In this document: in pieces, positions 1-10,886 of the stretch
Layout: each line of letters starts with the position of its first letter
Numbering within the stretch: position 1 is the first letter of the stretch
From: Favolaschia claudopus
Lineage: Eukaryota; Basidiomycota; Agaricomycetes; Agaricales; Mycenaceae
Direction of reading: 5' to 3'
Assembly (NCBI GenBank): GCA_037176885.1
Contig: JAWWNJ010000056.1
Span: forward strand, 930,001-994,000
DNA: 64,000 nt
Translations under genes and position numbers: made by a program
The notes under the pieces: model-generated
The model's database searches: none
Told to the model about the DNA's origin: nothing
The model's input: only the letters and a program-made list of their open reading frames with translations

Positions 1-221
1 CCAGATTGTAGCCCTCGATGAGTAGATAGATGTGGCGTTTTGAAAAAATATACATCGGTTCTGTCGCTATAACCCGTGCAATATTGTGCTTTTCGTCAAT
101 TTTGGCCATTTTTGCTATTTTTTGCGACTTTGAAGTCCACATATCTCGGTATTGCATGCATATTTTCGCATGGTTCAAAGTACCAGGTCTGTCTACTCCT
201 TCAGGGCTACAATTTGGCTGA
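1..221. repeat. Hairpin MITE, possibly cut by the window edge
   Basis: The first 30 bases (attgtagccct, gagtagatagat) return as reverse complement near 190-221 (gtctactcc, agggctacaat). This makes a foldback of about 220 bp with no coding potential. The window starts at or inside the left arm, so the true end and any target duplication cannot be seen. Confidence 0.45.
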
Positions 222-343
222 TTTGAAGTTTGATGGAAAACATCCCACGGCAAGCTGAATTTTGGGTGTTTTGCCTTTTTCGGACATTTGATCGTGCATC
301 ACAATTTATTGATCAAATCATGGTGCTAGGAATATGCGCGTAG

Positions 344-619
344 TCATTCTACGCTGCCTAGCACTTTGATTTGGGCAAAGGCATTCATCCACCGTCCAGA
401 AATGTGAAAAAACAGCGACGCCATCACTTTTGCTTCTTTCGACAGCAGCTTCGATTGGTAAACGGAAGACGGCATTGGAGGCTTGGGCCCGTATCGTTCG
501 GAATAAAATACGGTGTCGTGCCCAAGTTCGTTCATGTTGACAAGCATATGGCCGAAATAGGGATGATTCGCAACATCTGGGATGCCAAAGTTCAAATTTG
601 CGTCTGGCATATCAAACAC
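344..619 (-). other. Short open frame of unknown nature
   Basis: A 91-codon frame on the minus strand with fairly balanced composition. I do not recognise it. It lies next to a decayed MULE-like fragment and may be part of the same dead element, or chance. Confidence 0.15.
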
Positions 620-649
620 GCTGGACTTGCTCGTTTACGTTGAAAATCC

Positions 650-1135
650 AAGCTCTCGACGACTCCGTATGATTCAGTTCTGGCGCAGGCAGAGGTTCCT
701 TTCATTGATCCGAAGTTCAAACCAGCAGGCCGAGCCGACCCCAACGAGTTCGAGGGCGGGAATATTGGTCGGGACCCCACAGCTGTAGTCAACCAGAACC
801 TTGCCCCTCGGCCGCGCGCTATCACCATTAAACTCCCGCCCACTCAGCCAACGAATTCAGCCGCCCTCATGGACATCACAAATATAGCTCAACATCCCGG
901 GCCATTAACCCTGGCTCTAGATGCTACCGCCCCGTCCAAAGATGAAAATGAAGATGGCACTCAGAAACGTATATTCTGTCCGCAAGAATTGGAGGATCCT
1001 ATTGTTTCGATGATGGAACGGCCACTCATCCTGGCTACGCACATCCCAGTCCCGAAGGAATTCGTGAATGGGCGGTGCGCGAGATGTATACTCTGTGCTC
1101 GACAAACGATCTTCCGGAAGTGTGGGCCTAAGTGT
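650..1135 (+). pseudogene. MULE-like transposase fragment
   Basis: One frame reads through from about 650 and contains KRIFCPQELEDPIVSMMER. The following 30 codons continue the same protein in another frame (HPSPEGIREWAVREMY, then NDLPEVWA) and stop at a TAA near 1130. This block resembles the segment upstream of the catalytic region in basidiomycete MULE-type transposases, as I remember that family. At least one indel and one stop are visible, and the catalytic core is absent. It is a dead fragment of a once larger gene. Confidence 0.45.
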
Positions 1136-1139
1136 GGGG

Positions 1140-2938
1140 GGGTAAGGTAGAGTTCAGACATGTACGGTTACCCCACGTGACGTACGTAACATGAGGCGGG
1201 GGGGATATACTAGCGATCCGCCAAAAGCGCGGGTTGCTCGCCGAGTCGCGAAGCGTAATCACGATGACCGACGCTTTCCCCCTTTTTTCTCGGACATAGC
1301 CGGTGTCTTTTTCTTATCCTAACACTGTAACAGCTTGAGACCAGGACCATTCGAACGGCCTCCTTGACGCGCATCTTTTGAACAAGTTTTTAGGGCGATA
1401 TCGTCAAAACTGTACGATTTTGCGGGCATTTTGTGGTGACACAGGTGCACAGCCCAGCGCGGAGAATTTCTTCGTGTTTGCAGACTGAGCTATGGTGCGC
1501 GTCACTTAGTCACCACCTCTCGATGACAAGGCTATCTGAGGCCGCAGTTTTTATCCCATTTTTAATTCCTCTTGCCAATCGACTCCTTTTCAACAGAGGA
1601 ACAACCTCTCAAGACGGATTTCCCAAATTTAAATATTTGAAGGAGCTATAACTTTTCAGCCCACCCAATTTGGCAGTACAGGCGTTTGTGACCTCCAGAA
1701 GGTTCAATACTGTGTGGTCATAAGCCCAGTATCTATGGCAGTGTTCCATACACCCGGGATTAGGCTCTAGGTATGTCAAAAGTCCACTAGAAAAACACCC
1801 AAATTGCGTCGAAAACCCGCTCTCAGATAGGCTTATGAATTATGTCTGTGGAGAGCCGTGAGAATTCAAGTTTTCAAGTTGCAAAAAGAGAAGAGAAAGA
1901 GAGAGAAAAGGGAGAGACTCACTATGTAGTAGAGACTCTGTTTCCAAGAAATCAGAGCTTCAAAGTCACTGTAGCGCTCACCAGAGCAATCACAATCTTG
2001 ATTTCTTATGCCTTGATTAGGCAGATCAGAGGAATTCAAAATATGGTAAGACGTATGTCCTTTCGGAGCAACTGCCTCCTTGGGACATAATTTCAGCCAA
2101 TCGAATTCAAGATCTCCTCGGAAACTTGCTCGGCCGTTCTCACAGTGAGTCCGAAAAAGCCGATGAACCTTCCTCAACGCTGAATTGACGTTGAACCGAG
2201 TTCGAATGCTTCTGGAGTCATACTCTGAGGCTATATACATGTCTCTAGCAGTAAAACATCTATCCAGACACATTTTCCTTGAGTATTGGGGGCCAAATAT
2301 ATAAAAATTACAGCCACTGAGCCTGAAAGTTCAAATACATCCGGGAAACAACAAATACTGTGCTCTCCAGAAAAGCGCACTGCCAGGCTCATGAATTTGG
2401 CTCAAGGGAAGTGTACAGTCAGATAAGGTGAGTGAGTGTACTACTGGGAGAAAAACACCATCACTAGATTGGATTTTTTGTCAACTGCATGTTTCCGGAA
2501 ATCTACTGTCTCACGTCCGTTTCAGACTCTCATATAGTTCAGATCTGATTCAAATGTGGTTTGGATATGTCGTTTTAATGTGACCAAGCCAAGTCCTTGC
2601 GTGTTCCCGTATTCTTGACAACGAGAACTTTACGAACCTTAACTCGAAGCTCGACTTGACTTGAACCGAATTTATTCTTGGTTTAACAGGTCCAGCCTTC
2701 GCTGAATTGAGTCAAGCCTTACGCGTCCAAAAGCCATTCCGACTTCAGTTCAAGTCGTAGTTTGATCATTATTATTTGTGAGCAACTGAATGCTGGTCTC
2801 AAAATTATACGTGCTGGTTTAACCTAATGAACAGGATGTAGGAGACATAGTTAGAGCATCTAGAAGCCGAATCAGAATGTCATCTGTTACATGAGCAAAA
2901 ACACGCACCAATATTCCAGATTGCGCCGGGGTAAGCTC
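1140..2938. other. No supported gene
   Basis: AT-rich, with short open frames only (for example 1866-2273 minus) that carry no motif I recognise. A purine-rich stretch lies at 1878-1915. I see no repeat pair or RNA gene. Confidence 0.5.
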
Positions 2939-3190
2939 TCAAGTGGCCCTCTGATGAGGGTCTGAGGCAAAGAAACATGCAATAGTGCGGTCCGGCGAGT
3001 TAAATAGCAATAGGTCTCCTTCCGCCGCATTTTGGGCACGAAGCAGCGCCGGTACATCATTGTGGTACGGTCGAAACAGGGTGCTTGGGGTGCGGCGGAT
3101 TGCGCGTTGTGGGAAGGAAATCAGCTGAAAATGGGCCGAATATCTTGGGGGTCGTCTTCTTCCGGCATTCTTTCTAGCTCCTCCGTTCAT
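2939..3190 (-). other. Short ORF with a basic GGARKNAGRRR start
   Basis: This minus-strand frame begins MNGGARKNAGRRRPP. That basic, glycine-rich opening is common at the N terminus of transposon ORFs in fungi. It then runs about 75 codons without a recognisable domain. It could be a transposon remnant or chance. Confidence 0.2.
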
Positions 3191-3489
3191 GCTTGTGAGC
3201 GGTGAGGGACACTGAGGGTGCGTAGAGCGCGACGCGACGGTAAGAGACAAGGACTTGATTGACAGCATCATTCATGTGACCCGGATCACACAAGTATGCC
3301 TTTTTCGGACATAATCCTCCACAGGCATGATTAATGAGCCGTTAAACAATGAAGACGGGCTTTACTTACTTATGCTCGCACGGCGACAGGCGAGTTTGAC
3401 AGGTAGGATCAGGCGGAAGTGCCGGGATCATGTAGGATCATCTGGCTATGTCTAGCCGAGACATAGTCAGCCACAGGCATGATGAATGA

Positions 3490-3620
3490 GCCTAAAATCT
3501 TGGACACAGGGTCGGAAAACTGTCGACCCCCCACCCCCCCCCCCCCCCATACGTAAGTGTTACATAAGCCCCCAAACGGGTAGTTCTCTCTCCCGCCATG
3601 TCCAGTCCAATGCAGGCTCA
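3490..3620. repeat. Truncated copy of the 39.3-40.1 kb hAT-like MITE
   Basis: The block from cctaaaatcttggacac to the C-run at about 3530-3548 and on to gggtagttctc matches, in inverse orientation, the two outer parts of the element at 39280-40077. The TA at 3554-3555 is the uninterrupted site that holds a 369-bp MITE in the 39.6-kb copy. Confidence 0.7.
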
Positions 3621-4570
3621 TTTCATTGAGTTAGTTCAGACTACCAAGCTAAACTGCAGCCAGATTTTCCCCTACATATTGTAAGGGATGCGTAGAACAT
3701 GAGAGGGAATTGTTGGTAGAAGCCGGCATCTACGACAGCGTGGATTGGCAGCAGCATCGGTATCTGGATATGTACCGCTATTTCCCACTGCTATCAGTAT
3801 CGAGCCATATCTCCGTTCCTTCTCCAAGGATTAGGGATCCCTGCTATTTTGACCGCCTCCGATGGGTCGACTCGATACTGAGCTATGGGGCGGGATTCTT
3901 GCAGGTTTTATACAAACACTTTAGAAAATATAGCGCCGGAGCGAAGCGTAAGTCATTTCTTCTAATGAGGCCTTGTTCCGATGTCTATTATCCCCAGTTG
4001 TTTGAAATATTGTGCCAGTGACCTCACGATGGGAAAATCAATTCGGTGTTTGAAAACAAGGAATAGGCCATGCCCGTCATCAACATTGGTAGCTAATTCA
4101 TAAGCTACTCTCCAATACACCGGGGAGGGAGTCCTATGTAGTCGATCTTGCATTCGAAAGTGAACTGGAACTCGTCGAGATGTGAATGTTCCATTCTCAT
4201 TCGTTTCTTCAACAATTGTCTCCTCAGGGCATCGGGCCGTGGTACCGTAAATCTCCGTCGTCGTCCTCGTTTGAGACTTGGGACACCTTTAACAGCTGTG
4301 AACGTTTGTGTACACATTCCCGTGGTTAGAATGGATTCGTACCAGAGCTTCTTGTCTTGTCGAAAGTGCTCGAGTTAAGAGTCAAGTGATTGGTTTCTGT
4401 AATGGCCGAATTTAACATGCCAGTGGTCGCAGGCCTCAGTGACAACCCTACCGTTCACCATTCGCAGATAGAGTATTAAATTGGATTTGTAAGATTGGGC
4501 CGGCCCACATCACCTTTACGAGCCTTAGGTCGTTATGTACAGCGTCGGGCCTGGAAAGTTCCGCGACCCG
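3621..4570. other. No supported gene
   Basis: Open frames at 3710-4021 (+) and 4105-4317 (-) show no recognisable motif. I see no terminal repeats here. Confidence 0.4.
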
Positions 4571-4574
4571 GTGA

Positions 4575-5425
4575 AGAACTTGGGGCCTCAAAGATGCATT
4601 TAATATCTTCAATATGTTCTATATCTCTGTCGTCCACGGCCTTTGCGTTGAGTTTGCCCGAGCGCTTCGCGACGCAATATTCATTCCGGACCCAATAATC
4701 GACAAAGCAAGAATTGTTGCGTGGGGTAATCGACAAAAGCCGCCACAAGACTGGAATCATCTTCTCCGCACATCGTCTGCCTGGCTCTGGCGACGCTGCA
4801 AGCGGATCATCCCTCCACCGAAAGAGCTGTATCCCCTTGTTGCCAATGTCTTTCGCACATTTGGCCCTCTGAAAGATGCGAAATCCGGATTGCCGTTATT
4901 CAATTCAGCTGCTTGGGCCGTCGCGAAGAATGTACTAGACCTCATTCAAAAGGGATACTCGTCTGATCCCCCAGGGATTGCACTCTACTACGGCCTTGGG
5001 GAAGACAAGAACGGATTGCCCCTCTTCCGATGTGTTCGAGGCTCGGAGTCACATATCCCGAGGGAGGAGTGCACCGTCACCTTTTATCTCATCTCTCTAC
5101 CTCTGGCGCTGGAATTCGTCACGCTAATGCAAGCCTTAAAGATTTCATTTGTCGACACAATCTCGTTGTTCGGACCTTGACCTACCAAGCGGAGAAAAAC
5201 TTGTTCCATTCAATGATGTCGGGCAATGCGTCGAGCAACGTGTCGTTCGGTAATTTCAGCTCAGTTGCAGACGTCGACCGTGGCGTAAGGTATTTCAATG
5301 CGAGAGCTGATAGCAGAAGGTATTTCAATGCGAGAGCTGATAGCAGCGATGATATATTCTATAAGGTACGCCGAGCGAGGCGACTCACGATGCCGTATGT
5401 GCGTGAGAGATACGGGTTGTCTTGA
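4575..5425 (+). pseudogene. Transposase-like fragment (EGGVH motif family)
   Basis: An open frame from 4575 reads FGPLKDAKSGLPLF and then DPPGIALYYGLGEDKNGLPLF, after which the protein continues one frame over as PEGGVHRHLLSHLSTSG and DFICRHNLVV. In the basidiomycete family I recall, these segments are contiguous (LYY.iG.DknGLPL.RC.RGTNs.EGG.H), so there is a frameshift near 5052. The glutamate before GGVH resembles the acidic residue of RNase H-like transposases, but that is inference. A TGA lies just upstream of the first frame. The fragment ends at a stop 86 bp before a repeat at 5511. Confidence 0.4.
5287..5346 (+). repeat. 30-bp in-frame tandem duplication
   Basis: Two identical 30-bp units (5287-5316, 5317-5346) duplicate the peptide RYFNARADSR within the transposase-like fragment. 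This is a local slippage or duplication event. Confidence 0.9.
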
Positions 5426-5510
5426 AATAAAAGACCGGAGTTGAGGTGGCTTGGATTTCGGAAGTAGAAAGCGAATGAGTATATCTTGAATGACTGTGAG
5501 TCTGGTTGCA

Positions 5511-5908
5511 CACTGTGCAAAGGAAGGGTCATGAAACTCATGATGTTGTTGGCCATGAAAATCCCAACATTATGTCCAGGAATTCATGATGAATCGCCTG
5601 GAAATTGCTAACGCAACATCATGAATTGAAAGTATGTTTTCATGATGATTATGGGGCTCTTCATGACGTTTTTTCATGATGTTTTATCAAGTATTTCAGA
5701 ACAAAATATCATGAAACGAGAGCGCTGCAAAGCAAATAAATAACAACCAAACTCAGGTGACACCACCCGGCATCGAACTCAAAACCGCCGCCGTATGACG
5801 CACTACGTCAGGGTGACAATACTACACATAGACTAAGTGGGAATTACAAACTATGTTATCTTGGCCAATATATGGATGTCATGCGGCACAGTCTCAAGTT
5901 GTTCATCC
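5511..5908 (-). repeat. CACTGTGC element with tRNA-like module, copy 1
   Basis: About 400 bp nearly identical to 46580-46974, and related to the complete 596-bp element at 59063-59658. It begins CACTGTGC and is packed with catgatg/tcatga motifs. On the minus strand a B-box-like sequence (gagttcgatgccg, 5769-5781) lies downstream of an A-box-like one (cacttagtctatg, 5827-5839). The spacing and short stem-loops are tRNA-like. Both 400-bp copies stop at the same base (gttcatcc). This suggests a real element end, or derivation from a common truncated copy. Confidence 0.6.
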
Positions 5909-5969
5909 AAGCCCCAGCGGTGCTGTCACCCAAGCCTCGATGCTCCCGCTGTCTCGCCCTGGCTCTAGC
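5907..5969 (+). repeat. Left part of LTR-type repeat copy 1
   Basis: This block matches 19513-19575 and is continued at 9570-10037. The 3,600-bp transposon lies between the two parts. The last eight bases, gctctagc (5962-5969), are the target-site duplication. Confidence 0.85.
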
Positions 5970-6002
5970 AGGCCCCCGGCTACTCCCTACTAGGTTCGTC
6001 CG
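5970..6002 (+). repeat. 5' terminal inverted repeat
   Basis: Twenty-four bases are identical to the inverted 3' end, followed by a partly matching cgtccg block. Immediately inside lie three same-direction copies of atagggtaaatct (6005, 6050, 6091). Confidence 0.9.
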
Positions 6003-6237
6003 GAATAGGGTAAATCTGCCCTCCAAAATCGCGATTTTCCGTCCGGAAAATAGGGTAAATCTCCCTCCAAACGACCAAAGTCCGTCCGGGATAGGGTAAA
6101 TCTGAGGTCGGCTAGGCGCTGCTAAGCGTCTCCGACAACGCCCGACAAGGCCCGACATTGGTCAAATGGGCGATGACATTGACAACCGCAACGACATCAG
6201 CTGAGGCTCCTGGCAAACAGTCCCAGCATAGTCAATC

Positions 6238-7125
6238 ATGTATAAACAATTACAGCACTTTTTTTCTTCTGTGATGGAAATCGACAGCGAACCCGAGGAA
6301 GCTCTGCCGGCCTTTGTGCCTGCAGACAAGCTCTACAAGGACGTGCCGAGACAAGTATCTGCGGCTTGCAAGGCTGCGCGAGAAATCCCTGTATCGGTGA
6401 TCAAGCGACTTCCGATGGACGACATGGCCGTCGCGGATTTCCTTGCCATTCAACTGCCGGACGTTGCAGAAAATTCACAGAGATTTGTCTCACGGTTCAA
6501 TATGTCGTGGTTCAGCTTCGACCCCCCCAATTGCGGAGAAGATGCCCTTTGGGCTATCACATCCATTCCTCCCCTCGACTCCGTTCGCCAGCTGGAAAAT
6601 GATGTCTCTCAAGCCTGGTTGGACGGAACTCAATCCATCCTCAATCCCTCTGATCCTTCTCAACGTCTTCCTCTCTGGAGTCCAAATTTCTTTCGCAAAA
6701 TTATCGCACTTCGAGCAGCGCAGCAAAAGTGCACTGAAAGCCGCAACTGGTTACCAGATTCTGAGCAATGGGTGCTCAAATATGTCTCGTGGAATAGCAG
6801 ACATGCCGGTGCCTCTGATGGTCAACTGGACTGGACTCGGCTGCTCGGCGACGAATGGCTTTCTGGTGGGATTATCGATGAAATGATGCGGGATATCAAG
6901 TCGCGTGTATTGGCCGACCCTAGCCTCGCCGCCTCTACAATCATTGTTCCACTCGCGTTCCAATTCTACATAACTCAGCTATCGGAATATGGCACCAAAC
7001 CGAGATCTTATCTGAACGAGATTGTGTCGAAAATCAATGGAGGCAAAACTCGAATGTTTTTCCCTATCCACCACATTTTTATTCCTGTGCCATTCGATCT
7101 TGATGTTCTTACTCAACCTAGTTGG
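6238..7125 (+). pseudogene. Ulp1-like (C48) cysteine protease, N-terminal part
   Basis: The frame starts MYKQLQHFF and contains WFSFDPPNCGEDAL, VSQAWLDGTQSI, SQRLPLW and a segment WLSGGIIDEMMRDI ... FFPIHHIFIPV. The first three blocks match, from memory, a Ulp1-type protease family carried by agaricomycete transposons. The later block resembles the C48 core just before its catalytic histidine. The His-Trp expected next (NHW) is absent (QPSW), and the frame is lost at about 7120-7150. The protease would cleave a SUMO/ubiquitin-like conjugate if intact, but this copy lacks its His, Asp and Cys region. It lies wholly inside the 3,600-bp element. Confidence 0.55.
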
Positions 7126-9434
7126 CTGCCCACTGTATATCAAGGACGTGTTCAATCTGGACAAGCAAGACGATGGAGCAGCGCGTCGGCTTTTTACGAA
7201 TATTCTCTTCAGTTTTCTTGTTGGCTTCGACGGTGATCTGCGACATCCTTCGTTGGAGGGACTCTTTATATTGACGTTCATCTTCGGTGAGTATTTGCCT
7301 CGCCGCAAATATCTGTTATCTCATCGCGAAACTCAGGCGAACTCTTTGATGCGTGGATGAACCTAAGCATGCCGCACATTGAGCGTGTTGTCTGTGTCTT
7401 CCGCGCTCGACACTTCTTCACCATCTGGCGTTATAATATTCTTGCGGCTGAAAGGCGATACCCCGACCTTTTTCAAAAGCAGAGCAGTTTTCTGGCCGAC
7501 ACCTCGTTCAACATCCTCATGCGGCTATGTGATCAGTTTATACTGCTCACCCTCGCTCATCTCGAGTACTATCCTAACATCCCCTTCATGCCCTGGCATC
7601 ACGGCACTCACTTCCTCGAGCATTTTTTTGGAATCGCTCGCTCCTTCATCGCCGACTTCTCATTTGGGCAGTTCATCGAGATGTACAGACACATTTTGAT
7701 CCGCCAGCGTATCCTTTCCTCTGGCCAGTATTCTACGAAGAAGGAGAAGGACTCCAACAACGGGTATTGCTTTGATTTCGTCGACTCCGGGATGAAGCCA
7801 GAGGAGATCGCTGCATTGAAAGATATCCCGTCCCGCGCGGATATTGATCGTGCATGCGAGATAGCGTGGAACGAGGCCGCTGCGCTTGCCACGCAGTTTG
7901 CGAAAATGCAGATTCCCACACTACCGCTTGACGTCTCCGATCTACATCCAAACTTTCAAGCTCCCAACGCTCGCCCTCCATCCGACAACGACTCTGACGA
8001 CGAAGTCGAAGATGACGACGCTCAGGTTGTGCTCAACTTGTCCCCGGCCAATCTCGAGACAGACGTTATTCGTATCAAACCGTCTCCGAGTCCGCGCCAA
8101 CCTGCTGATGAAGACGTCTCACTGCCTGGCTCGTCTCTTTCCCCTGCTCAGGCGATCGCACATGCCTCACACCAGGTTCTCACTGAACAATACCTAGCGG
8201 ATCAAGCCGACGAGTGTGAGGACGAATAGGCGACTATCGAGAAGAGATTGGAAGACAATCCGGACACTCTGGCGACAGTCTCGGGACGCATCAGTATCGC
8301 AAAATTACTGAATCCCGTTGATCCTCCGTTCATAGGACCAGAACTGCGACCCATCCCCTCATTTCTCGCTGGTGCGCAGCCAATTTTGCGTGCTACCCTT
8401 GTTGCTCAGCGTGAGAGACATTGTGCGGGAACTCACGTTCATTCCGAGGAAGATCGCAAACCGGAGACCGACGTCCGCTACCTCGGAGGGAAATTTTCTC
8501 TCAACCACGCGTCTCATCAGCTCAAGGAAGGGGTTCAGCAAAGCGAAGGTTTGCGCAACGATACGGCTTTCCAAAAAGCTCGGTTCCGTCGGTGGGTTGC
8601 AGCTGGACCGCCAGTCGAGTGGAAGACGGGCTGTGACTTGCACACTAGTCTCGGCAAGCTCGTTGGTGCGCACGCTCAATATACTCTGTTTAACAATTGT
8701 ATCACTCATCCGAACTCTTCTAGTCCCTCACATAAAGACTCGGGGCATCAACAGCCTCACCCCGATCCGTCTTGATTCCCTCGTTATTATGCGAACACAT
8801 CAACGTATTTATCTAGGCAAAGTCAAAGGAATCTATCGATACGGGGCCGTCTCTGGTAAACATGAAAGCTTCACTGATGCCGAAACTGTAGACGGTCTGA
8901 GTTATCTGAGTCTGGAGGTTTACGAGCAGGTATTTCCTCACTGAAAATTTCACTTACATACTCTTTCTCATATCATTTCGAAGCTCTGCTTAGGTCGGAA
9001 TTTCTTCCAACATGTCGCCCAACAACCCAACAGCTCATGGCCTCGCGTTGTTTACACATGCTCCAATCTCGGAGCTTGTGTATCTAATGAGTGGCGCTGT
9101 TTTAACTTTCAATGCTCAAGGTGATGAGCAGACGTTCAATCTATCGGCGGGTGATTTTGGGTGGGAATGTTGGCAAAAGCTAACCATGGAGGAGTCGCGT
9201 CGAACGTTACATGTTGGGGTGGATGATGACGAGATCTCTTCAGATGACGAGGAAGGCTATGTCGAGGAAGAAGGCAAGAAAAAGAGGAAACCCAAACCTC
9301 CTCGGGGCGCTGTGAAGAAGGCTAAAACCAGCAAGTCTAGGGGAGGTCGAACCGCAGGAGGCACGGCAACGAAGGGGAAGGGCGCGGGGACACGCAAAAA
9401 CGGCGGCGCAGGTCAAAAAGCTAGTAAAAAATAG
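7126..9434 (+). pseudogene. Transposase-like C-terminal part with DKQDDGAARR motif
   Basis: The sequence begins YIKDVFNLDKQDDGAARRLF one frame over from the protease part. An intron at 7287-7336 (50 nt) then joins FIFG to ELFDAWMNLSMPHIERV. Further on are HHGTHFLEHFFGIAR (possible RNase H-type acidic site) and RQRILSSG. An in-frame TAG ends the frame at 8227-8229, but coding similarity continues past it (LNHASHQLKEG, FQKARFRRWVAA). A second frameshift lies at about 8715-8740. An intron at 8930-8993 then leads to the final exon, a lysine/arginine-rich tail ending at 9434. I recall the DKQDD block from a widespread basidiomycete family of unnamed transposon proteins. The role as transposase is inferred from its position in the element. 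Confidence 0.5.
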
Positions 9435-9536
9435 CATACAATTATTTTAAATATATATTTTTATTTAGTCCGTCCGCGATAGGGTAAATCTGCCCTCAAA
9501 CGCCCGAAATTCATAGGGTAAATCTGCCCCAATGGG

Positions 9537-9569
9537 CGGACGGAGCTAGTAGGGAGTAGCCGGGGGCCT
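9537..9569 (-). repeat. 3' terminal inverted repeat
   Basis: Inverted partner of 5970-6002. Two copies of atagggtaaatct (9479-9491, 9513-9525) lie just inside. They point the same way as those at the 5' end, so this subterminal motif is directional and not inverted. Confidence 0.9.
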
Positions 9570-10037
9570 GCTCTAGCGCCCTTCCCGGGTTCCCTGGGCT
9601 CTATTCCTCCGGTTCCCCGACCCTCCGGGCCCCGAGCTCCGGCCCTCCGGACTCCGGCTCCGGTTTCCCACGCTCCCCGGACCACAGGCCTTCGTCGGTC
9701 TACGATCTCTGGACCAGTATTGTGGTCCTCCCTCTTCTGGGCATATCCCTGGACTGTTGGATCATCTGATCATTGATATCACATCATAGATGCTGTGCTA
9801 CTACATAGTTCTCACACCCTGTGAGAAGTCGCGCGTCACGCGCCCTTTTACTGTGAGTCTGTGACGCCTGGGCATGGAGACTCCTTACTCTGTTCTCTAA
9901 GGATTCTCCCTCTGCCCAGGTGAGTAGACACTCTTCCTCTTGTTGTAGCTAGCCCTCTAAGGATTCTCCCTCTGCCCAGTGCTTGTTGGACTCTTGAGTA
10001 CCTCGGGCCTCAGGCCCTGGCAGCTGTTGCCCTTACA
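9570..10037 (+). repeat. LTR-type repeat copy 1 (right part)
   Basis: Continuation of 5907-5969. The last 283 bp (9755-10037) begin TGTTGGATC and end CTTACA, like an LTR, and contain taaggattctccctctgccca twice. The second copy (19513-20055) ends at the same base. Sequence upstream of TGTTGG is also shared, so these look like two 3' ends of one retroelement. Confidence 0.65.
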
Positions 10038-10118
10038 GGTACAAGCCACGGTCGTCGAACGGAAGGCAGACCTCTGGAGGCCACGGCTAATTAGCCTCTT
10101 TTTTTTTCTCTATGGTTT

Positions 10119-10303
10119 GGATTCGAGTTCCGGCACACAGGGATCAAGAGAGAACTGGTGTAAGTACTAAATTGACCAAGGGAAAAGCTACTACAACAAG
10201 AACTAAACTACTTATACAGGAAAATCGAGGCTGTGTGCGTGGAGTCATGGGGACAACACGGGCAGATCTCGCCGTGAGCGGATGCGAACGCCGATCCGTC
10301 ACA
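10119..10303 (-). repeat. 3' LTR of the gag-only element
   Basis: A 185-bp repeat equal in length to 14732-14916. On the minus strand it begins TGTGACGG directly after a purine tract. Confidence 0.7.
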
Positions 10304-10753
10304 TCCGCCCTCCAGATCGTCGACCACGACGAGCTCAATCTTCATACAAAAATCAATAAATCTTGTTCAAAATCAATTCAACGTTCGAAATGGTCTTCGA
10401 AAAATCAAAATTAAACCATTTGGGTATCCTCGCCCTCCTCGACGACCATTTCGATGTCGAGGGAGAAAATTGTGCGAATTTAGAAGTGTTCAAGAACTTC
10501 CGTGCTCTCCAACAGAGCATCGTGATCATCGTTCAGCACGAAATCAACCGCGTGGGATGCAAAACCAGGAGGCCCTCCTTTCGAAACCATCGTGTTGAGT
10601 TCAGGACAGTTACGAGAAAGGTGACCCTGTACACCACAGTTAAAGCATAAACCAGCGGCAAGGTATTCATTTCGTTTCTTAACCGAAAGATGCTTGCCGC
10701 TGTCGCGAGATTTCGACCCAGTCGTTGAAGGTTCGGGTTCAGCACTGGAAACC

Positions 10754-10886
10754 TAGGCTCGTTACCAGCCTGTCTACGATATACAACGAATTTTTACATT
10801 GGGGAGTGTCGTTGTCGTGTATACGGCAACGACCCTCCCCAATATAAAAATCGTTGCATTTCGTATACAGACTGGTCACGAGTCTA
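10754..10886. mobile_element. MULE-type MITE copy 1, 9-bp target duplication
   Basis: Terminal repeats TAGGCTCGTTACCAG and complement of TAGACTCGTGACCAG. It is flanked by ctggaaacc on both sides (10745-10753, 10887-10895). A 9-bp duplication is typical of Mutator-like elements. It interrupts the gag gene and adds an RLVTSL-type peptide to the open frame. Confidence 0.88.

Larger units (their letters stand above)
5970..9569 (+). mobile_element. Complete 3,600-bp DNA transposon with 8-bp target duplication
   Basis: The ends are exact inverted repeats: AGGCCCCCGGCT at 5970 matches its complement at 9569. The perfect match is 24 bp and similarity extends to about 33 bp. The element is flanked by gctctagc on both sides (5962-5969 and 9570-9577). 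The same host sequence without the element is at 19568-19575, so both boundaries are certain. Eight-bp duplications occur in hAT, P and Zisupton/KDZ-type elements, and the superfamily is not settled by the ends. The interior is filled by one decayed gene on the plus strand. Confidence 0.93.

Noticed and set aside
1866..2273. 135-codon minus-strand ORF
   Set aside because: Purine/pyrimidine-biased tail and no recognisable motif or homologous pattern; probably chance.
7087..7121. Intron explaining the frame change at 7120
   Set aside because: A gtgcc...cctag intron would be only 35 nt, gives the wrong phase, and would remove protease-like residues; a rearrangement or frameshift fits better.
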